Shown in pieces: positions 16,319 to 22,077 of a DNA stretch of 22,077 bases. Below the pieces are notes generated by a model, which was given only the letters and a program-made list of their open reading frames with translations, ran no database searches and was not told the origin of the DNA. The stretch comes from Thermoplasmatota archaeon (GTDB lineage Archaea > Thermoplasmatota > Thermoplasmata > Thermoplasmatales > Thermoplasmataceae): the NCBI GenBank assembly GCA_023489425.1, contig JAMDCG010000007.1:1-22077 (forward strand), in the 5' to 3' direction. A program made the position numbers and the translations under genes. Position 1 is the stretch's first letter; the number at the start of each line of letters is the position of its first letter.

Positions 16319-16801
16319 TTAATTGAACATAAGCCGAAGTGGGGTTGTGAATTGAAGAACGGCTTTAGCATTATTGTTCGGGTTAGCTATGAATATTATC
16401 TCCGGATCAAAATTTTTTGTAGATAGAGGCTTAATACCAGAATCATTGTTGACGTAGCCTGTGTTAAAAAGCATTTGAGGGCTCCCGGATGAACCAACTC
16501 CATATATATCCATGTTTACTGTTTCATTCTGCCCCGGGAGATTCTCTACATAGAATGAATACACCAGTGTTACATTATAGGGAAGAAAGAATGGAAGAAC
16601 ATTAATTATTACGGTACTGTTCTGCTTTAAACTAATCATCGTACCCGCTTGAATAAGAACAGAGCTTGATCCCTGGGAAAACCCATTTTGATATCCAACA
16701 TCCTTACCATGGTTGAGGCCAATCTCATAAAATCCTACTGATGTAGAAATTAATGCAACGGTTACTACAGTGGCAATAATAAGATCTCTTTTCCTCCACA
16801 T
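16319..16801 (-). CDS. Membrane-anchored secreted protein, unknown family
   Basis: The 160-aa product begins MWRKRDLIIATVVTVALIST, a basic start followed by a single hydrophobic anchor, then GFYEIGLNHGKDVGYQNGFS and a beta-rich domain with sequons (NST, NVT, NET, NDS). The architecture is that of an extracytoplasmic protein held by an N-terminal anchor. I do not recognise the family. A TATA box at 16822-16831 lies 26 nt from the ATG, so it is a leaderless single-gene unit and looks intact, unlike everything around it in the tract 14715-17662. It might be a surviving cargo gene of the decayed element or a resident gene. Confidence 0.55.
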   Translation of the reverse strand: MWRKRDLIIATVVTVALISTSVGFYEIGLNHGKDVGYQNGFSQGSSSVLIQAGTMISLKQNSTVIINVLPFFLPYNVTLVYSFYVENLPGQNETVNMDIYGVGSSGSPQMLFNTGYVNNDSGIKPLSTKNFDPEIIFIANPNNNAKAVLQFTTPLRLMFN

Positions 16802-16821
16802 AGTCTAAAATTATTTTCAAC

Positions 16822-16831
16822 CTATATAATA
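16822..16831 (-). promoter_or_regulatory. TATA box for the 160-aa secreted-protein gene
   Basis: ATTATATAGG on the minus strand, centred 26 nt before ATG 16801. Confidence 0.6.
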
Positions 16832-17179
16832 TTATCGACTATTTAAGCTCAGATGGAATTCTTAAGCTCCATTCTTATAGAAAGTGACTGAAGAACAGAT
16901 CTTATCATTGATTATTAATTATGACTCTTTCGTATTTTATGTATGGAATAGATTAGAATTGATTTACTGGCTTCACTGGGATTGACCGTATATTTTCACA
17001 TTAGGAAAACTTCGTAACGCTCAGTCGCTTCACTATGGTTGCGCATATGTCTGAAAGTAAATCGTAAGGTTTAAGCCTAAGATCAAGTATTCACGGTTTC
17101 GGTTCTTCTTCTTGACATGACATTATTTCTCCCTTTTTATACTGTAATTCCAAAAACGGCATGTGAACATGAAGGAGTG
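16832..17179. other. Interval without an intact gene; broken frames only
   Basis: A minus-strand frame from ATG 17123 shows coding-like stretches (LRLKPYDLLSDICATIVKRL) but is broken by TGA, TAA and TAA, so at best it is a decayed gene. No family recognised. Confidence 0.3.
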
Positions 17180-17189
17180 CTTAAATATC
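17180..17189 (+). promoter_or_regulatory. TATA box before broken membrane-protein gene
   Basis: CTTAAATATC predicts a start near 17210-17215, adjacent to ATG 17215 and shortly before ATG 17225. It favours the plus strand as the former coding strand here. Confidence 0.4.
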
Positions 17190-17224
17190 TTCTATTAGTT
17201 TTCACCCCCTCGACATGACAAAAT

Positions 17225-17662
17225 ATGGAAAGTGGTATATCTTGGATTTACAGTAACACCTTTGGAGCATTTAGTAATTTCATAACTAATACATTCGTTA
17301 TAAGCCCCATAGAAGCATTTTTCGTATCGGCTATCGATGCTGTACTGGCTATATTTAGCGGGTTCTTATGATACATTGAAGTGTTGTTTGGCGGAATCTT
17401 TACGGCAGAGATCGACCTCGTAAACAACTTGGTAATGGTAAGTGTGCCAGTTGCTATATGGATAATCGTCGCATTGGTTGCTTTTTGAATGATTGGAGTT
17501 AGGGTGATAATAGATGCACTATAAGTGGGTTTCGAAATGGGGAAAGTAACGGATATTAAAGTAACACTTGTAATCTTGATCTTGTACATAGCGGCACGTA
17601 TGGGACTAGCGTTTTCAGACACTTACACTATTTTTCATAACTTCTTTTTTGGAAAAACATAA
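17225..17662 (+). pseudogene. Membrane-protein gene broken by three in-frame stops
   Basis: Read from ATG 17225, the frame keeps phase for 145 codons up to TAA at 17660-17662 and encodes several strongly hydrophobic segments (FVISPIEAFFVSAIDAVLAI, VSVPVAIWIIVALVAF, VTLVILILYIAARMGLAF). It is interrupted at 17369 (TGA), 17486 (TGA) and 17522 (TAA) without any frameshift. Both TGAs fall where Trp would suit a membrane helix end (FL-stop-YIE and VAF-stop-MIG). Decay by point mutation is the simple reading; recoding is unlikely given the TAA. The overlapping minus-strand 124-codon frame is taken as its shadow. Family unknown. It ends 73 bp from the tRNA gene. Confidence 0.45.
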
Positions 17663-17734
17663 TCTAAATTTTTTTTCAAAGAAATTATCAAAAAAATCCG
17701 GAAATAGCCGTCCAGATTTAAACTATTCGAAGTG

Positions 17735-17808
17735 CGCCCGAGCCGGGATTCGAACCCGGATCAAAGGCTCCGCAGGCCTCTAGGATATCCAAATTACCCC
17801 ACTCGGAC
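17735..17808 (-). tRNA. tRNA-Arg (anticodon GCG)
   Basis: The minus strand folds as a cloverleaf of 74 nt. The acceptor is GTCCGAG paired with CTCGGGC, plus discriminator G. The D arm carries the invariant GG in AATTTGGAT, and the anticodon stem GAGGC pairs with GCCTT around the loop CTGCGGA, giving anticodon GCG. The T arm is CCGGG-TTCGAAT-CCCGG. CCA is not encoded and there is no intron. It decodes CGC/CGU arginine codons. A TATA-like run lies just upstream at 17818-17836. Its 3' end borders the tract of decayed genes, so it may have served as an integration site. Confidence 0.93.
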
Positions 17809-17817
17809 TTATGTGCC

Positions 17818-17836
17818 TTTTATTAAAAATAAAACG
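17818..17836 (-). promoter_or_regulatory. AT-rich promoter of tRNA-Arg
   Basis: GTTTTATTTTTAATAAAA on the minus strand lies about 10-28 nt upstream of the tRNA 5' end. The exact TATA centre is uncertain. Confidence 0.4.
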
Positions 17837-17934
17837 CAAATTCAGTTACTGAATGTTTTCAGAACTATAATATGTTTCCCAAAGGTGATTAGTTGTTTCA
17901 AGAAGTTCCATTTTTATAGGATATTTTGAGATAA

Positions 17935-17943
17935 CTTTTAATA
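17935..17943 (+). promoter_or_regulatory. TATA box for sequon-rich surface protein
   Basis: CTTTTAATA is centred 26 nt upstream of ATG 17965, consistent with a leaderless message. Confidence 0.6.
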
Positions 17944-17964
17944 GACACATTCAATTATTTTCTT

Positions 17965-18846
17965 ATGATAGCAATTGTTAAAATTATTATTATAGCTGTT
18001 ATAGTGGTTGGTGTTGCAGCCCCAACTTCATACGTTGCATACAGTTATTTATCCTCATCAACACCTCCAATGACTCATTTTATTCCCGAGGGGGTTTCCG
18101 CTATTGTTGACTATAAAGTGAACAATACTAATTTCATAGTTTATGCATCAAATACCACAGCAGGTGTAATTCTGAATTACAACCTTAGTGCCTTTGAAAA
18201 TACAGCAAAAAATTCCTCTAACACAACTGCAAACACCGTTAAAGGAAGTAATGTTTCAGTAAAATATTATATGACCTATGAGAGCTACAACATTTACAGG
18301 GTATCAAACATATCCTTATCGAATTCAATAAACCTCTCCGCAGCAGGTAACCTTCCAGGGAATGCAACCAGTTCTATATATGTGGCACCTATAGGCAACT
18401 CATTTATTGTGCTTTCCAATCTTTCAGGTGTAAAAATGGCAATCAATGCAAATCATACCGGTAAGTATTTGAAAGAACATCAGTCTTTCCTTGCAATGAA
18501 GGGGAGCGGAATTTCATTTTATGTAAATCTTTCAGCGTTGGACTATTCAAAAACGATTCCAATCTCAAAAAGCTCAGGTGTAAGTGTGTATTCAAATATG
18601 TTCAGTGGTGTAGTAATATATGGAAACGTTTCAGCTAAATTTACAAATATTACAATCACAGGCGTAGATCATTCCCTCGACAAGAACATTTCCTTAATTA
18701 CTGGTATTCTTCCGTCTAATCTGACTGTTACTTATAATTATAATTCCGTAAATGGAATTTACAGTGCAGAATTTAACGTAGGTTTCGCCAATTACAGATA
18801 TGTGGCAACAGAAATATTATCTGAACTTGGAACTACTAAATTTTAA
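17965..18846 (+). CDS. Membrane-anchored, Asn-sequon-rich surface protein
   Basis: The 293-aa product has one N-terminal anchor (IVKIIIIAVIVVGVAAPTSY) and a long extracytoplasmic region rich in Asn, Ser and Thr. At least a dozen N-glycosylation sequons are visible (for example NTT, NLS, NSS, NVS, NIS, NAT, NHT, NIT). HFIPEGVSAIVDYKV and SFLAMKGSGISFYVNLSAL faintly recall the DUF3352-type layout, but I cannot assign a family. It is followed after 53 bp by an ABC-2 permease and ATPase on the same strand, which may make it the outer component or client of that transporter. The permease, however, has its own well-spaced TATA box, so a common transcript is not required. Confidence 0.65.
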   Translation: MIAIVKIIIIAVIVVGVAAPTSYVAYSYLSSSTPPMTHFIPEGVSAIVDYKVNNTNFIVYASNTTAGVILNYNLSAFENTAKNSSNTTANTVKGSNVSVKYYMTYESYNIYRVSNISLSNSINLSAAGNLPGNATSSIYVAPIGNSFIVLSNLSGVKMAINANHTGKYLKEHQSFLAMKGSGISFYVNLSALDYSKTIPISKSSGVSVYSNMFSGVVIYGNVSAKFTNITITGVDHSLDKNISLITGILPSNLTVTYNYNSVNGIYSAEFNVGFANYRYVATEILSELGTTKF

Positions 18847-18872
18847 TTTGTAAGAATTTTTATTGACTTTTT

Positions 18873-18880
18873 TTAAATAT
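18873..18880 (+). promoter_or_regulatory. TATA box for ABC permease gene
   Basis: TTAAATAT is centred about 24 nt before ATG 18900, so the ABC operon probably starts its own leaderless message here. Confidence 0.55.
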
Positions 18881-18899
18881 CTTTTGGACATTACCTATT

Positions 18900-19736
18900 A
18901 TGTTTAAGAGAGCTTCTCTTCTAAAAGATACTTATGTATATTACTTCAGGAATTATTACAGATCAAAAAGTTTCTACTTGATGTTTCTAATGGCAATTCT
19001 CGTGTCCATACTTTTAATTTATCTTTCCTTTAGATATCAATCTCAACTTTCATCTTTTGCACATAGAGCAGGGCTAGATATTATTGGACCTCACGGAGAT
19101 GAATTGGTTCTTGCCTATCTATGGACATTTATACTTTCATTGCTCCCTGTATTTGCATCAGTATTTTTTGGTTCACCAGCCATTTCAAGTGAAATAGAAA
19201 GTAAGACGGCATTTCATATCTTTACCCTTCCTATACCCAGAACTATTTTGTTAACGGGAAAATACCTGGCAGCAGTTACAGTTACTTCCCTAATAGTTGT
19301 GACCTTTACCGTAATTGAGATTGCTACTTTCCAGTATATATATGGCATAATTCTAATCCAGTTTCTATATAGCTTTCTTCTTACGATCCTATTCATATTT
19401 TCAATCTCAGGAGTTACTTTTTTGATAAGCAGTTTATTTAACAAAAATACCTATGCATACATATCAGTTCTTTTGATCTATCTATTAATCTTCAATGCGG
19501 GCACCATCATAATAGAGTTACTTTATAAGGTAACCCCCTACTATCTATTGAACGAGGCTGAAACCATAGTTTACAGAGTTTTCCTGAACTTTTCCTTTGG
19601 TATAACAACAACTGTACCATCAAGCTTGTCAGCATCTACCCATGAGATAATTGCAAGTTCACTGATACTTGCACTTTATGCAATCATAAGCTTTGGAATT
19701 ACTTTAATATTATTTGAACGTAAGGAGGTGAAGTGA
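18900..19736 (+). CDS. ABC-2 type transporter permease
   Basis: The 278-aa protein has six hydrophobic segments, at about residues 25-43, 69-90, 122-145, 152-178, 186-208 and 250-272. The cytoplasmic loop after helix 2, AISSEIESKTAFHIFTLPIP followed by RTILLTGKYLA, is the hallmark of ABC-2 permeases of the NosY/YhaP type, where an E-x-K loop meets the ATPase. The next gene supplies that ATPase and overlaps this one by 1 nt (TGATG). Two chains of each probably form the exporter. Such two-gene systems export drugs, peptides or lipids; substrate unknown. Candidate client or partner is the surface protein encoded just upstream. Confidence 0.85.
   Translation: MFKRASLLKDTYVYYFRNYYRSKSFYLMFLMAILVSILLIYLSFRYQSQLSSFAHRAGLDIIGPHGDELVLAYLWTFILSLLPVFASVFFGSPAISSEIESKTAFHIFTLPIPRTILLTGKYLAAVTVTSLIVVTFTVIEIATFQYIYGIILIQFLYSFLLTILFIFSISGVTFLISSLFNKNTYAYISVLLIYLLIFNAGTIIIELLYKVTPYYLLNEAETIVYRVFLNFSFGITTTVPSSLSASTHEIIASSLILALYAIISFGITLILFERKEVK
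19723..19731 (+). promoter_or_regulatory. Strong Shine-Dalgarno of the ABC ATPase
   Basis: AGGAGGTGA lies within the last codons of the permease gene. It is 4 nt from ATG 19736 and 7 nt from ATG 19739, but too close to GTG 19733, which rules that start out. Confidence 0.7.
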
Positions 19737-20626
19737 TGATGGAACTAGAAGCAGCTAATTTAAGCAAAAAATATGGAAATTTTTATGCTTTACAAGATTT
19801 TAATTTAGATGTTCACAAGGGTGAATGCGTAGCACTTCTTGGTCCTAATGGTGCAGGAAAGAGTACTTTGTTGAAAATTTCCACAAATATAATACATCCA
19901 ACCAGAGGGACTCTTAAGATTGCAGGAATAAATGTACAGGATGATCCAATGAAAGCGCTTGAAAAGGTTGGTCCACTGGTGGAACTCCCGGAGTTTTATC
20001 CATATCTCAATGGAACTGAAATTCTTAATTTTGTATGCAAGGTGAAGGGAGCCTCAAAAGAAAAGATAAAAGATGAGATAGAAAGGCTATCTTCTATGCT
20101 AAAAATGGAAGAATTCATAAATAAAAAGAGTGGGTCATATTCCAGAGGGATGAAGCAGAGGCTTGCACTGGCATGTTCTATGACAATGGATCCTGAGCTA
20201 CTTATACTTGATGAACCAACCTTTGGCCTTGATCCAAGAGGGATGAGAGAATTTATTGAAATAATTAGAGAGATAAATGTAAAGGAGGGGAAAACGGTAA
20301 TCCTAAGCACACATCTGATTTCAGAAGCGAGGGAAATAGCAGACAAAGTTGTAATTATTAATCACGGTACAAAAATGCTTGAAATGAAAAATGAAAGAGA
20401 AACAAATCTAATGAATGTCACATTTTACAGTAAACCTGAAGCATCTTCCCTGGAAACATCTTCCATAAAGGTCATTGAGGATCATGGAAATACTGTAACT
20501 ATCCAGAGAGATGAAAACATATCCAACGATGACGTGATTGATTACTTCCGGGAGAAGAATCTAAAGATAAGATGGATAGAACCCACGAACCAGATAGAGC
20601 GCAAATACCTGGAACTCATTAATTGA
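19736..20626 (+). CDS. ABC transporter ATP-binding protein
   Basis: The 296-aa ATPase powers the permease encoded just upstream. All nucleotide-binding motifs are present: Walker A GPNGAGKST at 36-44, signature SYSRGMKQRLALA at about 134-146, Walker B LLILDEP at 155-161 with catalytic Glu160, the D-loop GLDP and switch His193 in STHLISEA. The C-terminal ~80 residues form the extra domain common in CcmA-type ATPases. I chose ATG 19736, which overlaps the permease TGA, over GTG 19733 because of the Shine-Dalgarno spacing; ATG 19739 is equally possible. Coupled translation should keep the subunits balanced. An inverted repeat follows the stop. Confidence 0.93.
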   Translation: MMELEAANLSKKYGNFYALQDFNLDVHKGECVALLGPNGAGKSTLLKISTNIIHPTRGTLKIAGINVQDDPMKALEKVGPLVELPEFYPYLNGTEILNFVCKVKGASKEKIKDEIERLSSMLKMEEFINKKSGSYSRGMKQRLALACSMTMDPELLILDEPTFGLDPRGMREFIEIIREINVKEGKTVILSTHLISEAREIADKVVIINHGTKMLEMKNERETNLMNVTFYSKPEASSLETSSIKVIEDHGNTVTIQRDENISNDDVIDYFREKNLKIRWIEPTNQIERKYLELIN

Positions 20627-20630
20627 ACTT

Positions 20631-20650
20631 AATAAATGTATTAATTTATT
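20631..20650. terminator. Inverted repeat between convergent genes
   Basis: AATAAAT-6 nt-ATTTATT is a 7-bp stem between the ABC ATPase stop (20626) and the convergent stop at 20653. It may serve as a bidirectional end signal, though an AT-only stem could be chance. Confidence 0.35.
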
Positions 20651-20652
20651 AT

Positions 20653-21027
20653 TTAAATATAATCCCAGAGACGATCCTGCCAGAGATCGTATTCCTCCTT
20701 TAGTTCCTTAATTTCCACTTCCTTAAATCCACCCTTTTCCTTCGCTCTTTTATATTCCTTCATCAGATCTTCCTGACTGTTCTTTGAGAGATCGTCAAAA
20801 TATTCTTTAATTTCCTTTTCTATGGCAGGGTGTAACTTTCCTATTTTTTCCCCGCTATAAAGTACCTTGAAGAATACATGATCTCCTAAGGTTACGTGGA
20901 AAATACTCCACTTCTCAACGTAATTATTCAGAAAATGGTTTCCCGTTAAATTACCTAAAGCCTTTACGATTTCCTGATTCTGATCGGAATCGTTCAACTG
21001 AAACGATATCTCCACTCCTTTCTTCAT
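20653..21027 (-). CDS. Small charged protein of unknown function
   Basis: From ATG 21027 the product has 124 aa; the frame also contains ATGs at 21045 and 21054. A TATA box (21057-21065) would put transcription near 21035, so only the 21027 start would lie inside the message. The protein opens MKKGVEISFQLNDSDQNQEI, has a beta-rich middle (WSIFHVTLGDHVFFKVLY) and a helical, highly charged C-terminus (KEYKRAKEKGGFKEVEIKEL) that ends in DLWQDRLWDYI. There is no signal peptide or membrane segment. I do not recognise the family. It follows the CoA-transferase gene closely on the same strand but appears to have its own promoter. Confidence 0.55.
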   Translation of the reverse strand: MKKGVEISFQLNDSDQNQEIVKALGNLTGNHFLNNYVEKWSIFHVTLGDHVFFKVLYSGEKIGKLHPAIEKEIKEYFDDLSKNSQEDLMKEYKRAKEKGGFKEVEIKELKEEYDLWQDRLWDYI

Positions 21028-21056
21028 ATTCTCTCTTCCGTACATGCTAATCATAA

Positions 21057-21065
21057 TTTATAAAG
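21057..21065 (-). promoter_or_regulatory. TATA box of the small charged protein gene
   Basis: CTTTATAAA on the minus strand sits in the 54 bp between the CoA-transferase stop and ATG 21027 and argues for that start over ATG 21054. Confidence 0.45.
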
Positions 21066-21081
21066 AGATTGGGATTTTGTA

Positions 21082-22077
21082 CTAGATTTCTGTTGCCCAC
21101 GTCTCAATATCCCTTCTTTCCATTTCCTGTGAACCGAAAACGATCTCAGGCATCTTTTTTATATCCCTGCTCACCTCTGGCTTGAATTCCATCTTCTCTA
21201 TAATATCCTTATCAATGTCTATTCCTTCTGGCACTTCTGCTATACGCAAACCTTTCTGTGTCAGATCAAAAACACATCTCTCTGTAAAATACTTTACAGT
21301 TTTGCCATATTTCAGAGCCTCATTTCCGCTAAAGAATATCTTATACACCTTCTTGACAAATTTAACTGTGTTCGCATCTTTTAATATTTTCAATTTACCG
21401 TCCTTAAACTGTAATTCAATTTTCCCAGCGGTGAAATTACCTGCAAATAAAGATGTTGGAGATCCCTGTGCAATAACTGAAAAACCACCAGGTCCTGTTA
21501 GCTTATTCGGGATATAGGAAGGGTTCACGTTCCCACTGCTATCAATTTGAAGAAACCCAAGTGATGCAACATCTATTATTCCGCCCTCATAGTTTGAGAA
21601 CATATCTGGAATTGTGGACAGGGCAAAGGCACCCATGGATACCCCAAAATCGCCACCAGTTAGAGCTATACCTCCCCACGGTCCCGATTCTACAACTGTA
21701 ACAATATCCCTGGAATACCCTGCCCTGGAAAGAATTGATGAAACTAGTGCAGGTATTCCAACACCAAGGTTAAGTAAAATTGTATTTCCTTTCTTTTTTC
21801 TCATTGATACGAGTTCAAGTGCGATTCTTTTTGCGATTATACTCTGAATGTAGGGAACATTGGAATTTTGAAGATCATGAAGGATGCTGTCGGTAATGTT
21901 TGAAGGATTAATCTTAAAACAGGCCCTTGGATCATATTCAAACGAAGGTGCCTGCCAGTGATATTCTCTGGGGCTTCTAACAACTATGTCCACTAATGGA
22001 TACGGTACTTCAACCATCCTGGGAGCAAACTGTTTTTCATTATCCAGCAACTTCACCTGTGCAATTACTGTCCCAGG
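21082..22077 (-). CDS. Acyl-CoA:acetate/3-ketoacid CoA-transferase, N-terminus cut by window edge
   Basis: The frame is open to the last base of the window, so this is the C-terminal ~331 residues of a larger protein; the GTG at 22056 is internal (…VIAQVKLLDNEKQ). VIAQV, then RMVEVPYPLVDIVVRSP, matches the linker between the two halves of propionate/YdiF-type (family I) CoA-transferases. The catalytic glutamate is present in VVESGPWGGIALTGG, the ExGxxG motif, and LLNLGVGIPALVSSIL and FDLTQKGLRIAEVPEGID are further family marks. The enzyme moves CoA between carboxylic acids through a glutamyl-CoA intermediate in the cytoplasm. The exact acid pair is unknown. Full-length relatives are around 510-530 aa. 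Confidence 0.9.
   Translation of the reverse strand, partial: PGTVIAQVKLLDNEKQFAPRMVEVPYPLVDIVVRSPREYHWQAPSFEYDPRACFKINPSNITDSILHDLQNSNVPYIQSIIAKRIALELVSMRKKKGNTILLNLGVGIPALVSSILSRAGYSRDIVTVVESGPWGGIALTGGDFGVSMGAFALSTIPDMFSNYEGGIIDVASLGFLQIDSSGNVNPSYIPNKLTGPGGFSVIAQGSPTSLFAGNFTAGKIELQFKDGKLKILKDANTVKFVKKVYKIFFSGNEALKYGKTVKYFTERCVFDLTQKGLRIAEVPEGIDIDKDIIEKMEFKPEVSRDIKKMPEIVFGSQEMERRDIETWATEI

Noticed and set aside
17369..17488. TGA read as tryptophan in the broken membrane-protein gene
   Set aside because: A third in-frame stop is TAA, and TGA serves as a normal terminator elsewhere here (for example rmlC and the ABC permease), so recoding is not needed.
17248..17622. 124-codon minus-strand ORF
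   Set aside because: Ser/Thr/Ile-rich, repetitive composition typical of the antisense of a membrane protein; the plus-strand frame has clear hydrophobic segments and a promoter.
17732..17929. 65-codon plus-strand ORF
   Set aside because: Its first third is the antisense of the tRNA-Arg gene.
1..22077. CRISPR array or intact insertion sequence
   Set aside because: I found no regularly spaced repeats and no full-length transposase with terminal inverted repeats.

Overview
The window reads as an AT-rich chromosomal segment of a wall-less, acidophilic archaeon of the Thermoplasmatales, perhaps Cuniculiplasma-like (inference, from memory of gene families only). The grounds are archaeal TATA boxes about 24-26 nt upstream of start codons that have no leader, a CCA-less archaeal tRNA-Arg(GCG), GGAGGTGA-type Shine-Dalgarno sites only at internal operon genes, Asn-sequon-rich membrane-anchored surface proteins, and a Thermoplasma-type formate-tetrahydrofolate ligase.

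Layout. (1) 1-2695, minus strand: a surface-glycan operon rmlC > rmlB > flippase, the last gene running off the left edge. The rmlB start looks non-canonical, a CTG overlapping the rmlC stop. (2) 2805-7911, minus strand: envelope genes, namely an Ig-like/multi-TM protein, a large DUF2079-like multi-pass protein, a small 4-TM protein and a TPR protein. (3) 8141-8656, plus strand: a secreted DUF4382 protein, divergent from the TPR gene across a region holding two perfect palindromes. (4) 8785-14242, minus strand: metabolism and export, with an aldo/keto reductase, fhs, a 12-TM MFS carrier and a 14-TM DHA2-type MFS exporter. The exporter has a structured leader of two tandem hairpins. (5) 14243-17734: a gene-poor tract of broken coding sequence, ending exactly at the 3' side of the tRNA-Arg gene. 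It holds a frameshifted gene with possible integrase character near its far end, a YwgA/Panacea-like remnant (HGPYSPEL motif), a gene split by one in-frame TAA, and a membrane-protein frame broken by three in-frame stops. One intact short secreted-protein gene lies inside it. I read this as a decayed mobile element integrated at the tRNA. (6) 17965-20626, plus strand: a sequon-rich surface protein followed by an ABC-2 permease and its ATPase, the latter two translationally coupled. (7) 20653-22077, minus strand: a small charged protein of unknown function and the C-terminal part of a family I CoA-transferase running off the right edge.

The intact genes mostly serve the cell envelope (glycan precursor synthesis, flipping, glycosylated surface proteins, export), with two one-enzyme metabolic genes between them. 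I see no CRISPR array, rRNA or intact insertion sequence. The most unusual material is the decayed tract beside tRNA-Arg, the CTG start of rmlB and the exporter leader.
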